A stretch of DNA of 64,000 nt from Brienomyrus brachyistius (GCF_023856365.1 NC_064534.1:13536536-13600535), one strand, 5' to 3'. Shown: positions 48,666 through 62,545, counted from the stretch's first letter. Translations and numbers: made by a program. The notes: generated by a model from the letters alone, not told the origin.

Positions 48666-50734
48666 CACTCAGGACAAGCGGAGTTTCATGCTGCAGCTCT
48701 GCCTTGATCTAGCACCTTCTCACGGGTTCCTGTGACACGCCAAGTGTACTGCACATTCTCAGTACATCGGAGCAGATGAAAATTACTGTCGACTAAGCTT
48801 TAATGTTTTATTTTTTTTAATTTAGCTCACATTGAATTGATGAATGCATTTGCAGAGCAGTTTAATTTTTTTAAATCATTGTCGGTAATAACAGCGTTAA
48901 GACAGATGTACCATGTATGGTGCACATCACATGGCACACGCAGAGCAAGAGATTTTTTGAGAGGAAACCAGGGTCCAATGGGAACCCTCGCACAACCAGG
49001 CACGGAGTGCTAATCCCCAACCCTGCAAGTGTCAGATACGACACCCCCCATTTATTTTTATTTTTTTGATTGTCGCATTTGAACAAAAAACTGCATAAAA
49101 CTAGTAAACTGAGAAATACTTTTTATTTAGCTGAAGTTTCAGTAATGGACATAATACCTTTTTTAGCACAAATGTGTCAAACTGGAAGTACAATTTACGT
49201 AGAAAGAGTAAATATTAGCGCTGAACTTTTTGCAATGTGAAGGTCACTGTGAAGGAAAACAAAATCTTAGTATTAGCTTTCTGAACACAGGAAGTCAAAA
49301 AGATGCCTGTAGCCTTTGACTCTGGCAAGGGTTCGGTGGTTAAGGATGCAGGCTTTGAGGTGAGGGCTGATGTTTTCAGTCCTGGGTGGAGCTCTGTTGT
49401 TGTACCCTTGAGGAGGATATTTAGCCTCATTTGTAAGTTTGCAGTTACTCTGAAAGTTGCATAGTTATAGGTACAGGTGAGCTGGGTAAGGATCTTTATC
49501 ATCTAGACGATTCTCAATTTGGGTCACAGGTGCTTCTTTTCTTATACTTGTACAAATGTGTATGTTTCTCTTCTATGTATGCAAGCCACACTCTGCTGAA
49601 CCTGACCTGTGAGATCCCTGCGATCAAACCCTCGTGCCGGAGTAATTCCCGAGCCGTCCCCTGTGCCCCAGGATTCACCTGCAGGAGAAGTCTGTTCACA
49701 TCCCTGGCAGCGTGAACACGGAGCCCCTTTGTTCTGGCCTCGTCACTCTCGCCTTATTGATTCAAGAGCCAGTTTAAGCGCTTTCGTGACCAGTCCTGGG
49801 GAAATAACTTCATCAACATGACTGGATAGTTTGTTCCAGATAACTCCTATTTTCATTCCTGAAAACCTCTGTGTTTCATTTCCATCCATGTCCTCCGGTC
49901 TACGTGATAGCGCTGGACCTGAAGCGACCTTAAAGGCCTTCCGGGGAAGCTTTCCGCATCCATGCCTTGCCATACCGTTGCAGGACAATCCGATATTAAA
50001 ATGAAATAGTCAAATAATATGCCTATTAAAGTCAAGCTAGCAGGATAGAAAGCATGTTAATGACCTGCTGCTTCTTCCTTAGCAGAACGATGTCCACAGT
50101 GTCTCTTTTCAATTACACCACGTACCCGTTTAATCACAACATATAAACACATACATGTGTTCCAGATCGCTTTACAAGCTCAGATAAAGATAAGCTTGCA
50201 AGTCAGGTACACAAAGTGCAGTCCTTAGAAAGAGACAGACTATTTATGATAGTTTATATTATAATAGTATAATAGGGAACACAGTGGATCGCAAACATAA
50301 TTTTTATTCAAAGGTAGGAAAGAAATCGGAACAAGAATAAGTAGCAATTAAAAGAATACATGTTATTTTAACAAAGTGTACTTTCTCCACATTCTAGATA
50401 ATATATTTGAATAAAGAATATTATGAGCTTATAATAACAGTGTGGCTAAGCTATAGCTCTCAGCAGAATGAATCTTAAATCCAAAACCAATAAGGCTAAT
50501 GCGCAGAAGGGCAGAAGTAGCTTATTGAAGAAAGGGCCCTTCTTGAGTACATTTGAAAAGTGCTCAACTCTCTCACGGAATGGAGTGTTAGGGAGTCAGC
50601 GATCCGAAGAAGGTTAACTCAAGACAAACATATTATGTTTCCATTGAGTTATCTTGTCTTAGGTGACTTTTTTTAAATCAAGTATCCAATACTTGACTAA
50701 GACGTCTTTGCACTGCTGGTTATTTCACCAGGAA
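48666..50734. other. Stretch without recognisable gene
   Basis: 49310-49450 looks like a SINE-like piece ('gttcggtggttaaggatgcaggc', 'cagtcctgggtggagctctgttg', 'acccttgaggagg'). No exon recognised elsewhere. Confidence 0.4.
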
Positions 50735-50960
50735 TCTCGTCCAGGGTTCCCTTCACCTACCACTCTGCCCTGTCTGGAATTGACTCTAGGTGCATCATAA
50801 CCCTGTGTTTGATGAGCTGTCATGGAAAATGGATGGAAGGATTTTTCAGCAGAGCAGTCCAGGTGTCATACCAAGGGTACAACAGCAGGGCCTTCCTGTC
50901 ACTGAAATTGCACACTTCAAGTTCACAAGCCCCTACTCTTAACCACTACACCACCTGCTG
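50735..50960. repeat. Composite of two dispersed repeat fragments
   Basis: 50735-50840 ('ccagggttcccttcacctaccactctgccctg...gtcatggaaaatggatggaagg') is a CATCCATC-family piece. 50860-50960 ('acaacagcagggcc...gaaattgcacacttcaagttcacaagcccctactcttaaccactacaccac') is the reverse of a tRNA-like SINE head. Confidence 0.5.
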
Positions 50961-51442
50961 TCATGACTTAACATAGCAACAATTCTGCTGTTACACATTC
51001 ATGCTGTGGTATGAGCTCACCACTGGTGCAACCAAACATGTTCCACATCCAAAGTGATTGAATAGAATCACAATGTATGCGCAGGTTTAATGTGGGGGCA
51101 TATCTCAGTATGAAGAGAGATAAAAACATGTGATTGCGCCGTCCCTGCTGAGAGATCAGTGCTGGACCTGCTTTGGGGTTGCTTTTTAAATTGTTCTAAG
51201 CGGCGGAAGTTGCACATCTCCACTAAGATACCCATCCATATGCCAGGCTGACTGTAAACAGCGCGTCACACCTGGGGGGTGCTAAAGGTCTGGACATCCT
51301 ATTGGGCAGGAGACATGAGTGATGTCATTGTCCATTTTCCAAAGAAAACCTTCTCGAAAGCTTTCTTCAAACTCATGGAAAGGATAACACTCATTAATGA
51401 CTGGTTTATGTTAGACCATTATGAAGTGGGTGCTTAGCCTTG

Positions 51443-51470
51443 TGATGAGGATGAGGATGAGGATGAGGAT
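51443..51470. repeat. GATGAG hexanucleotide repeat
   Basis: Between four and five perfect GATGAG units. Confidence 0.85.
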
Positions 51471-53219
51471 TGCCCGCTAAGGTGACATTCTGGGATGGTC
51501 AGGATGAGGGCTCAGCGCTGCTGTACAGTGTGTCACGCAAAATTAACTTAGAGAGACCATTTTACCGGTCAAGCACCTGCCCCTGGAAAAGCTTCTGTTC
51601 AGCCCTTCTTGTCATTATGGGAGTGTGAGCAGAGCTATTACATGTCAATTCATGAGAGAACAGTTTGTTTTTACACCAAGAAAAATACATTTGAATGCCA
51701 CTTCGCTATAGATTAAAACAAAAGTAATCATGGAAACCAACTACACCTACAGAGGATAAATCCAATATTAAAAACTTATGAATAAAAGGCTTTTCGGATG
51801 ACCTACTCCACATTATAGAGTCAACATATGTGGGGATTTGTTTGGCATTCTTTATTTAATGAGATGCATTTCTGGCTCCAGGGCATCCCAGCATTTTCCA
51901 TTCTAGGCATTAAATAGCAACCTTTAACCAGAGAAGGCAGTTCCTACGCACAGAGGGTCTCGCTGCCCCCCTCTATAGTGCGATTTTGGTGGCCGTTCAC
52001 GGTACACGCTCTCAGTGCATTTGACATTCTTCTCGTGTTCTGCGTCCTTGACAACAGCTACTTATTGCAAAAGGAGGTAGCTATCTCTTTAAGCAACACG
52101 CTGTGGGAGGCTAGAAATAAAAGAGAAGGGGAGAGTTAGAGCGCTGTGTCACCGATGGTGTGTGATGGGCCAGAGCAACCTGGTATAGAGTTGCACTTCT
52201 TGGTTTCAGCTGGAAACCATACCTCTTGTATCGCTCTGTGAATAAGTCCTAATTAAGGGAAGGTAGATTTGCCTTCATTACAGGGCCTGGACTCGTGTTC
52301 CTTTTCCCAGTAGCAGTCAGAGGTACGTCTGCCCATTGCTGGTCACGCCGGCCAACCGTCACGTGGGCGCCTGTTGCATCACACCATCTACACCTCCTAC
52401 AGCCCTCATCAGCACCTTCTCTAACCCAAAACATCGTCCCTGATATGTGCTGGGGGAGAGCTACCTCTGTGTTACTGAAGATGCCAGCACAACCTGACAC
52501 GTTAATCACCTTTTTTGACATTTTTGTTTAAATGCACCACACTAGCACACAACTCAGTCAAACACTGTGCCCAGGGGCTGTGGCTCTCAAACATCTCCCC
52601 CAGTCATCCATACGTGCAGCTGGGGAAGGACTCGGTGACTGGCTACTCCCATCGAAGCACTTGCTATGCGTCCATCATGCTGACGTAAATATGACCCCCA
52701 TGTTTCCCATTTTGTTGCCAAAGGGAGGGGAACAGCTAAAAATACTAATATAGAAGAAGCCATTATGAGGTGCTGGAAACCTACCTGAATCCCGTTGAAA
52801 GCAAATCTGTTAGTCACCAACCTGGTCCTCTTATTCTGTGCCCAGGCTCACCCGGTAACACAACAGGACAGGAAAATGTGTAGTCAATGTCCTTCTCAGA
52901 AGCTTCACTATGAGCCTGATGCCTTTGGGCACCGTCTATGAATCCTGTCCTGCTCACCAACCCTCCTCCCGGGTACACATTAGGGCCATCATTAGATATC
53001 TAAGCTTTATCGGGAACTCTTTTACGCTCTTCTCTGATGCAGGATGGAGATGAATGGGACCTAAGGCACTATAACACAAGTGTGTCGTTTGTTGAAAATC
53101 TTTGCAGATACGAGACAGGAAGCCATAGACAACGTAGGGTCCTCTTGCGAGGTGGCTGTCAGACGGGCACTCCGCTCTCCGCACACTCGGTCCCCGGCAG
53201 GTTTCTTGTCTTTCAGCTC
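51471..53219. other. Stretch without recognisable gene
   Basis: No exon recognised and no clear repeat. Confidence 0.4.
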
Positions 53220-53342
53220 CCCCCCCCCCCCCCCCCCCCCACAGATCAAATCCGAATTCAACTACGAAAAAAAATTTCCATAAAATTTAATTGCAGGCTG
53301 CGGAGAGAACCTTTCAGAAGAGGAGGATGGGGGGGGGGGGGG
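53220..53342. repeat. C20 run and G12 run flanking a short segment
   Basis: About twenty C at 53221-53240 and twelve or more G at 53330-53342 are about 90 bp apart. They are complementary, so the pair could fold as a hairpin. Confidence 0.85.
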
Positions 53343-55139
53343 TGAGATTTTATCTATGTGCCTGGGGTTTCCCACATGCTCCTGTCAGCTTGGATGATTT
53401 TATGGAGGACAGAAGCGAAGCCAACTTCTGGGCTGGGGCTTAAAGTGACAGGCACCTGCTCAAGGAACGTGCTCTTATTTCCCCTCCGGAATCATAAAAA
53501 CACAATGCAGAGGGAGCTCACCCGTCCCACGTATTCATTGGCAATCAGGATGCCAACACATGTGGATTCTTTGCTGAGGTGCAATGGACAGATGCGTGCG
53601 ATAGCTGCCATTTCTCAGCCTGCAAAAACCGCAAATCATTTTACGGTAATCGCCGTAATGAAAGCACATGTCTTCTGGTTTTGCTCCGAGGTGCCCGTTG
53701 TCTCGCCCCCTATTTACAATATTGCCGTCTGCCACAGTTATTAATTCTGGGAAGCGTGTGGGCAATCCGGTTCATGGGAAGAGGAACCTGTGAGGAACAT
53801 TAAGGATGCTTCTTCAGCCAACACTGCAAACATGACTAAGTCGAGATGAATGTGAGATTTTGCCACCCAAAAAACCTACGGCCAGAACATCTCCTCCCCC
53901 CCCCCCCCCCCATCTAAAATGATTTCCCAAGGTAACATGTTAATTGGCTATTAGGGAGCCATGTGAAAGCGATTAGCTACATTCGACAACAGAGAGCGAT
54001 CGGCAGCAATGGCCAGAAATCTCCACAACAGGCTACACATTAAATGGGCTCATTGTAAACCAATGACAGGGATTCGTTTTTGTTTTCTAAAATTAAGTCT
54101 TACAATGATGTTCTCTAGTTTGTTCAACACACTAATCTAGCAGTTCAAGCCACATGCCTAGCAGTTAAACTTTTTTGATATTGGTGGTCTTTTAAGGGCA
54201 ATTTCCGACGCACTGATTTAGCAAATCTCTGGAACTTATACACATCCTATATTGATTTTTTTGTGATTTTTTTAAAACAAAAAATAAAGGCAGATATCAA
54301 CTGCCTGTGAATCACACAATACACAAAATGGCTGTTTATTTGAGGGGTGTGAGGGTGGACCAGCAAATGGGATCACATGACACCAGGAAGGGAGCAGAGG
54401 TTCAAGAGGGAAGTCACTTTCAGGGGTGACGGATAGGGATGACATCCACGAAATGCAAGGTGCACACGTATCCCATGCATGTTCGGATCACAGGGACACT
54501 GGAGAAGCAGGTGGAGCAGATCAGGGCGAGCAATGACAGTCACCTGAGGCCGGGGCATCCTTCCCACGAAAAAACTCCTCGATGGCCCTTGAGTTTTTGA
54601 GCCTAGATTCAAAGGCCGCTGGACTGAAATGGAAAAGCCGGCCCAGACACCGAATAAAGGACCCAGAAAAAGACGCCGATACAGCGACCCGCGTTCTCTG
54701 TGCTACTTGAAGGTGTTATTGCCGTCACGTACCCTTACTCCCTCTGCAACCTGACACTCACACTGTGCTCCATGATCTGCGGATCGGAATCAAGCGGCGA
54801 GGAGCGGAGGGGCAGTGCTGGGGAGCGAAGGATCACCACGCTCCATGAAGTAAACGTCTTGTGGCACGAACAAAGAGGAAACCCGATTAGCCCTACTGAG
54901 TACAGCACAGAGAAATTTACCTTCAAAGGAGCATAGCAGGAGCCACCCAGCAAAGAAATGCAATTAAGGACAAACAAATAGGCAAGCTACTGATCTCCAC
55001 TATAATACGTGATGCGTTATAATGAATCTGATGCAAGATCTCACAGTCACCCTGGCAGGAAGTCAAACTAACCTTTAATTAATCACTGAGACATAATGTC
55101 CCTGTACAGCTATCTATGGAACATTTGTATGGCTTGTTA

Positions 55140-55146
<7 letters not shown>
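53343..55146. other. Stretch without recognisable gene; candidate conserved non-coding DNA
   Basis: 53460-53800 and 53930-54070 are of balanced composition, free of simple repeats apart from a C run at 53897, and contain homeodomain-like TTAATT and GATTAG sites. There is no coding evidence. Confidence 0.35.

Positions 55147-55181
<35 letters not shown>
55147..55181. repeat. AAT microsatellite
   Basis: About twelve AAT repeats. Confidence 0.9.
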
Positions 55182-55184
<3 letters not shown>

Positions 55185-56199
55185 GTACAGAATGAATAAA
55201 ACTAATTTTGTGATAAAAAAAATACTGAACACTTGTACAGATATCAATAAACAACAAAAACCAGAAACAGAAAGGTGACCTTTGAAATGCTGCATACCCC
55301 AAAATAACGTTTCCAATTTAATTATCCTGTTTTATTTCAACCACAAATCACTATATCCGCGTTACTATAGGAACCTACTTTTGTACATTTACTTTACATG
55401 CCGTTTACAAGTCTGACTCAGTCTCCACCTGGTCCCTTAAGGTCCTCACAGGCAATGTTTAGAAATGGCGGTTTTGTCAAAGCGTGTCAGAGGAAAACAC
55501 TCGTGCATGACTGGCTCAGCTCTCGCTACATCTGTCCTTATGCGAAGGGACCTGGCATTCATACTGGGGCTACGTAGGCCGATGTTTTGGAAAAAAAGGA
55601 ATTGTATGTTCGGTAACTTAATATCTCTATTGTTGGGTTGCGGAGGAGTTACGATCCTGAATCATGTTGAAGATATACTTGAAGTAAAACACGATCAAAC
55701 CATCATCTACAACACATCTGTAGCCATGACAACCAATATCGCTAGACTTGCCAACGATCATAAAGGCAAGAAAGTACAGTCATTCTGTGGCAATGCAGAC
55801 ACGTGAATGATTCACAGGCCACCTCCGATCCAGCTGAAATAGAAAATTCCGCCATCGTTTGTTTATGCTCAACATCTTTCGTTTGTGTTAATTGTGTTGT
55901 GAAATATGCCGCTTCTCTCTTCTCTTTAGAGGCCACGAAGTTCATTTCCAAGACCTGGAGAGAACCTGCGGGGAGAGCAGGTGGTGGGATTCAAACATGC
56001 CGTACAGGAGGTGCAAGCGGGTCCATCGTCTAGGGGGACAACTGAGGAAACTGTCCTGGGCCTGAGCCCAGGTGGAAGGCTTGTGTGTCATGGGGTCTAG
56101 TTGAAGTAATTTTGTCCAGGGTTCGAAAATCATACACAATAGGGCTTGGTGTGAGACCATCCACAATTTACCAAATTAATTAAGGTCAACCTGGGCAGA

Positions 56200-56345
56200 A
56201 CCCAAATAAGGGCAGTGGGTAGCACTATTCCTTCACACCACCTGGGTTGTGGGATCGAATCCCACCTCTGCTCATTGTATGTGGAACGTGTATGTTCCTC
56301 CTGTGTTGCACAGGCTTCCACCAGACCCTTTGGTTTCCTGCCGAC
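56200..56345 (+). repeat. tRNA-like SINE fragment
   Basis: 'gggcagtgggtagcactattccttcacaccacctgggttgtgggatcgaatcccacc' has a box-B-like GATCGAATCCC and the classic 'gtgggtagcac' head of fish SINE-like repeats. It is followed by 'gtggaacgtgtatgttcctcctgtg'. Confidence 0.65.
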
Positions 56346-56873
56346 AGTCAACAGACGAAGATGCGCAGATAAGCCTAGAACACACCTAGCTGATTTTCAG
56401 CAGTTGGTGAGAGTCGGTGACTGATTGTGGTCACAATCAGACATGATCAGTGCTGAATTGCTGAATCAGCATCATAGCCAGTCTATGTAACTGAGCTCTT
56501 TGATTAGGCTAAATGTCACCCATCACCTCTAGTTGGGCTGGTGTGTTCCAGCCCAATCTTACATAATCAACAGGAGTCAATGGCAGCTGACTATTTGTCA
56601 GTTTTGGTTGGTAGTCTTTTTCCATCGGCTTGTTATGTTCCCAGCTTAGGACAAACAGGCATCTCTAACTTGGCCCTTGTAACCCTATATCCCCTGTGAG
56701 GGACTAGCATCCCAGAGCTACACTAACAGATATGGGCTTCAGGTGTGACCCTGATCGGTGTAGTTGGACGGAAGAAGGATATTCTTCTTGACGGCAGGAA
56801 TTAAAGAGGAACTTAAAAGTGTAATTCAGCAGGCATCGTTACTGACAAATTCTTGTCTAAGCGTCATAAAATA
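56346..56873. other. Stretch without recognisable gene
   Basis: No exon or clear repeat seen. Confidence 0.4.
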
Positions 56874-57450
56874 CAGACACTCCTCACTAAACGACCGAGT
56901 TCCATCCCTACGACTAGGTCATTAAACGGATTGTTGGATATGTGAGCAGTCGCCCCTTACCGATATTTCAAGCATACTGTACTGGTAGTGGGTGTGTGTC
57001 AACCATCCTTAGATATTGTTTTAATGTCACCTTCAGACCATTTAAAGCATTTTTAATAAATGCTTATACACTAGTGTACTGTATACTGTAATTAACAGAA
57101 CAGACTAAATCAGCTCTAATACACATTACTTAGTTTTGCACACTGTAAAGAGAGGTAATCGTTTTTATTCATTCTGAGTAAATTAAAGGTAAAAAGTAAA
57201 CTCCAACCGATCTTTGATTTAATTTGCATATCTCGATGATTTCCTTAAATTGGTCAACAAAATTTGTGCTGCTTCTACGTCTGCGTGTGCCGCCTGAGAA
57301 AGGGTGACGTGAGATGAGATGTTTGACACTGAGACGCCGCGCTGCCGTTTCCACAACCAAAGTTCTCGTACAGCGTACAACACTGACTGGTCAAAGAGCT
57401 GGTTCTAAGGTGTTCGTTAAACAGGTAGATCGTTAAGTGAGGAGTGTATG
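56874..57450. mobile_element. Non-autonomous DNA transposon, ~577 bp
   Basis: The inverted ends are CAGACACTCCTCACTAAACGA on the left and, on the minus strand, CATACACTCCTCACTTAACGA on the right. No intact transposase. Ends of this kind and a TA before the left end suggest the Tc1/mariner/pogo superfamily, but the right flank does not show TA. Confidence 0.7.
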
Positions 57451-58944
57451 TGTGTCATTTTGGGAATTGTACAAATGTACATGATTTTTAAAAATGACTA
57501 GGATTAAAAACTTCAAAAACCCAATTAAAGAATCACCACATATAAAACACTTTACTTGTAAAGTGGTTATATGGCAAAAGAGCACAAATAGAATCTAAAG
57601 TGTAACAAGTAATCAAGTTACTCCAGCTAGAAATGGAACAAGAATGTTTGCTGGTGTCCTTGGTTTTTTTAGCTGTTGAGTAACAACAGGCAACATCGAA
57701 CACAAAGAATTCACAGATATACCTCAGACTAATACCCACATAACACCCTTGTTTTTCGATTTGAATTCTCAAAATCTGCTAAATAAGAACTGCAAAACAC
57801 AAGTATTCATTGTATTCGGTCTAATTTTAATCTAAGAGAAAGAGAGTGGGAAAAAAACAGCTCTTGGTACAAATTTCCCCTGAAATTTGTAAATATGAAA
57901 CACAGAGTTTCGCTAAACTTAAATGAACACTTCAGAAGGATGACTGGCCTCACAGATCACTTTTTTTCTTCTATTTACTCTGACAGGGATTTGCTCCCTT
58001 GGCTAATTATCCCATCAGAAACTTTTCAACAGAATGATGCTGAAAACGTGCAGTGAAAATTCACTACAAAAGCCATGCATTGCTCCACAAAACTGCAACA
58101 ATCAAGGCTGTGATTTATTGCGCACAGCGTGATTGCCCAGGAAGGAAGCTGCCGATTTGATTTAAAACATGGCACAGGGGAAGAGGCTGACATGGAACTC
58201 AGTGTGCAGCCTGCAGAACAAAGGAAGGCACTCCAGTGCACGACAAATCGGCCACTTGTACCACTTTTAGCTCCCTTGAAATAATTCACTTTCGGCCCAT
58301 TAAACAATAAAGGCCCGTCTAATCTGATTTTGGTGAATATTCCTGAAATGAATAAGGTTGTAAACCCTCCCCATTTTCCATGTCAGATCCAGAGGTCTGA
58401 GTACTGCTTTGGGAACTCCAGCTCAAAATCCATTTTACAAGCAAGGACTGAGATTATCATACATGTCAGTGTCTCACATGTTTTCTTGAAGCTTTCGATC
58501 TGAACTTCACACAGCCTGCAAGCATCTGGGGCCCTTAGATTTTCCATTCCAGTCCAACATGTTCATTCATCGGGCACTTGCAGTTTCTTAGAATCAGGAA
58601 GTATCTGGTTGATTATTCATGCAGGTTTTAACCAATGGACTCCAGTTACTGACGTCACATGATGCTTGTGTTATTTTTACAGGAGATTTCTAAAACACAG
58701 GTGACTCCTCACCTTGGTCACAAACCTTTCCAGCTCTCAAGAGGGCAAAAACAATAGCGCTTTCTTTTTCCATGATTTTAGGTGAACTGCAATTGCAATC
58801 CTCCTGATCGCCTGCTTACCACACTCAGTCAGCCTTTGGGTTCTCTGTGAAAGCTATTGTAGTCTGAAATTCCCCTACCTGTGTTCCAGCAGTAGACTTA
58901 ATAAGATGGAAGTGCGGACAGCTGGAGCCAAAATATCTGAAGGG
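57451..58944. other. Stretch without recognisable gene; candidate conserved non-coding DNA
   Basis: 58020-58330 and 58480-58700 are free of simple repeats and look unlike the surrounding repeat-derived sequence, but no exon is recognised. Confidence 0.35.
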
Positions 58945-59007
58945 ATTTGTGTGTGTGTCTGTCTGTGTGTGTGTCTGTGTTTGTGTCTGTGTGTCTGTGT
59001 GTACGCA
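58945..59007. repeat. TG/CTG microsatellite
   Basis: Imperfect TG repeats with CTG interruptions. Confidence 0.85.
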
Positions 59008-59508
59008 CCCCCACGGATGCATGTGTGTGGTAGGAACTTCTTTTCCTCACAAAAACAATAATGAGTAATTTTTTTTAAATTCCCTTTTTAAAAAGCTATT
59101 TTTAAACACCCTTGGGCCACCTTTACCTTTAAGTTATAAGTCTGCTCTCTCAGTATCAGATGAAATCAAGAACTCCATTAGCATGCAAATTGGAAAAAAG
59201 GGGGCTATGTTTCTTTTGGATTAACCGGTTGCTCCTGTCTGTGACAGAGCAATATCCCTTATCGACATGCAGCCTGTAACAGGCGATGCAGGTACGAGCC
59301 CAGGGGCACCACACAGGCTGGGTGCTGTGCCTGTCAATTCTTAGAGCTCATTGAGATGCAAGGTGCCATGCGCCGGATCCTAAATTAGAGCCAGGAAACG
59401 CAAGCTGATTTCTGACACAGCGTTATCCATTAACCGGGGGAGGGACCGCAGTGTCTCCGTGACGACGTGCACCGGCCAACTTCCAGGTCCCACTTCTTCG
59501 TCGAGGGC

Positions 59509-59535
59509 GGGGGGGAGGGGGGGGGGGGAGGGGCA
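59509..59535. repeat. G-rich tract
   Basis: Nearly pure G with a few A interruptions, four or more G blocks in a row: a classical G-quadruplex-capable pattern. Confidence 0.8.
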
Positions 59536-60317
59536 TTGATGAAGAATGCCAGCCGGCCGACGTCTTGCGTCTTGACTGGACCCCTGCTTCAGCCTCGTCC
59601 GAACCGCGTGGCCAATCCACAGCAGCTGCCTCACGACCCCCCACCCCCCCCAACCTACCAGCTACATCCTTCCTGTGGGATGCTGAATTAAAAAACAAAT
59701 TATAAAATGGATTAAAGTACACAGAGGGAAAATGTAATATTACTGCTATGTTATACGGGCTGTGCCTGTTATAACATGCTGTGAGGGAATGGCTAAAGGC
59801 TGGAGGTGAGGTGATACTGATCGGAGACAGGACTGCGCCCAGAGTGCCCCTTCAGGTAAATAAATGCGAAGTGGGCAGCATCTATCTGTGAAATATGGGG
59901 GAGGGGGCATTCCAAAGCATCACGTCCGAAAATGAATCATACTGCTCAAAACAACTGCAGATTAATGCACACAGCAGAGCACATGAACACAGGTGCCATA
60001 CTTTTTTTTTTATTTGGCTTTTGATTCAATTTTGATCTTTTATACTGTATATGTTGACATCACAGGGCATACCTTCGTGATTTTACCATGAGGCTGGCTG
60101 ATGTCTCCTGGAGCCTCTAGGTGCCTCTGGCCTGATGCCTCCAGGACACCATTGGGCTTGCTTGAGTTTGGGGAGGGTGGGACATTTTTTTTGGGTTCCT
60201 GGCCAACACCCAGAGAAAGGCAAGGAAACACTGCCCCCCCATCACAGACACCAGCCAGAGTGAGCGGCTGAGCCTCAACAGAGACTCTAGTTGAACTCAG
60301 CGTGTGTATGAAGACCC

Positions 60318-60331
60318 CCCCCCCCCCCCCC
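60318..60331. repeat. C14-type homopolymer
   Basis: A pure C run. Confidence 0.85.
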
Positions 60332-60573
60332 GCTTCTTTTTGGAGAGGGACTCTAAAACAGTGCCTGCCAGCCCCACCCACTCCCTAAAAAAAGCCTCCA
60401 TAGCTTTGGGCTACAAAGTGCTTCGGAGACATTTAAAGCAAAGTAATTGAAAACACTTGTCTGTGTGAACGGATGTGGGAGAGGCTCCAGCGTGTATTCC
60501 TGACATTCCTGGGCTAGAGCTAGATCCAGATGGACCAGAACTGAAACCAGATGGTTAGGAATGAGAGGACACT

Positions 60574-60574
<1 letters not shown>

Positions 60575-60608
<34 letters not shown>

Positions 60609-60610
60609 GG
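60575..60610. repeat. TG/TA microsatellite
   Basis: TG repeats followed by TA repeats. Confidence 0.85.
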
Positions 60611-62269
60611 ATATATAAATAAATAACTGTGCATATATGTTATGTCATTTCATTTTTCCCTCCTCAAAATTTTTCATGAAGCTGTCACTTTGCAATACGT
60701 GACTTGAATCAAGACGTCATCTGGCCCACCTCTCTCGGCTGATCGGACATAGCTGAGTGGACGTCTCTCGCATGCCCTCATTTACATACGTGTCAGTATT
60801 TGGGAGATACTCCGACGATGCCTTTATGCCAGCAAAACAAAGGCAGGCCCTCGTCACGGTCCGACAAACCCGGCAAGGCATGACAGAAAATACTAAATAT
60901 AACAGGGGGTATATAACAAAGAGGGGAGGTTGAGCTTTGCAAGATGAACGGAATATTTTGACAGACAAGCAAAGAGCTTCTGTACTGGCCAGTGCCTTCA
61001 GAGACCCAGATGCTCTGCCCAAGTTGTGTGCAAAGACAAGCTGCACGTGCATCGGCAATAATAAGCTACGTTTCTCCAGATGACATAAACAGCTTTGGAA
61101 AATATTTGTGAAGACAAATGTTTCTGGTTAACATAAATCACAAGTGTATTTAATTTTGCTGGTTTTATTTTTAGCTGCATATTCCATCTGGTCATATCCT
61201 TCCGGATATATAGCTATGAATACATAATGTTAAATTGTAACTCTATAACACTTTATGTATAATTAGGCCAACACTGATGTAAACCTATGTACTGCTTGCG
61301 TTGGTTGGAATGGTGGAGAACCAGATGACACATGGATAGAATGATTATATTTGTCCATGGGGTTCACACCATGGTGGAAAGTAACCAAAACAACTACATA
61401 AAATTAAGCCAATTCATTTATCCACCCATCCATCCATCATCTGTCTTCCATAACCACTAATCAAACAGAGGGTCTCGGTGCCAGTGTAAGGTATGGTCAT
61501 CACATGGTTAACTTACTGCTTAATACACTATATATAAATTCCTATACATGTTATTGTCTTGTATTTGGTGCTACAAAATGAGAACAAAATGAGCAAATTC
61601 CAACATTTTGAAGTGCCTTCCCATATTCTAGGAAGTGAGTTTAATATTTAACAGTATTAGATGCTGATCTTTTTCCTTTAGCACAGTCATCTGCAGAAAT
61701 ATAAATGTACAGTCAGAGATGATGTTTTTGACATTTATAGAATGTTAAAATAAGTACAGAGGGATGAGATTATCCCAACATCACAAAGCTCTGCTAGGGG
61801 CTCTGTAATGTGAATACTAATACAGGCCTCTGATTGGTTATTACAATTCTAAAGTAGTGCTAGCTCTGTAGAGGTTGCATTTGTTGAAATAGGATGGAAG
61901 CCCATTGCAACAGTCTGTTCACTAAAGATGTCTGACTTGTCCATGTCTGATTACAGCCTTTTATTCCCCCGGTGGAAGAATATACCACCTCTTACTCTCA
62001 GAACTATTTAAACTACACTGTAGCTCAAAAAACTAAAGACATCTAGCCAGCATTCTGCTACAATAATCTGAAGTATGATACAAAAAAATTAATCTTTCAT
62101 GAAGTAACCTGCATGAAATGCAAATCTCAGTTTATGCTGGTTGGGTATATTATTCACTTATGCTACTTGCATGTACTGACCTGTGAGCTGTTTTAGATAA
62201 AACTGGTTTCCAAATAAATTGCCATTAATTCAGCAGCTGGTTTGACTTAAAATAGTTTAGTTTGCCCTG
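60611..62269. other. Stretch without recognisable gene
   Basis: 61415-61500 is a CATCCATC-type repeat piece ('ccatccatcatctgtcttccataaccac', 'agggtctcggtgccagtg'). No exon recognised. Confidence 0.4.
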
Positions 62270-62545
62270 CAATAATGAAGTTCTTGCACTGCTATGTCTT
62301 GCCTTTGTGTCCCTTTTGCACTTTATGTTGTACAATATGTTGCATATTGTCTAGCGTTAATGTAGCATGTGAAGTATATTGCATAGTAAATGTTATGTGT
62401 GTGTATGTGTAAATGTTAGTGTGTCATAGCATATTGTTTAGTAAATGTGTAAATACAGCACCATGGGGCTCAGGGAGATAATATTCCATCCCGGATGTAT
62501 ACATGTTTATTTATGGGCTGACAATAAAGATCTGAATCTTGAATA
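62270..62545 (+). mobile_element. Probable LINE 3' end
   Basis: The piece contains 'cttttgcactttatgttgtac', 'tggggctcagggagataatattccatcc' and 'gacaataaagatctgaatcttgaa'. The last is the usual tail of fish LINEs of the '...gacaataaagatcttgatctt' type. The family was not resolved. Confidence 0.45.

Noticed and set aside
55465..55806. A 113-codon open frame (MAVLSKRVRG...)
   Set aside because: No recognisable domain, no splice context, no start-context support.
56200..56345. Possible functional tRNA gene
   Set aside because: Box-B-like sequence is present but no cloverleaf could be formed; it matches a dispersed SINE-like repeat.
59380..59634. Minus-strand frame with RQLLWIGHAVRT resembling a LINE reverse-transcriptase end
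   Set aside because: Only about ten residues of weak similarity; not enough to call an element.
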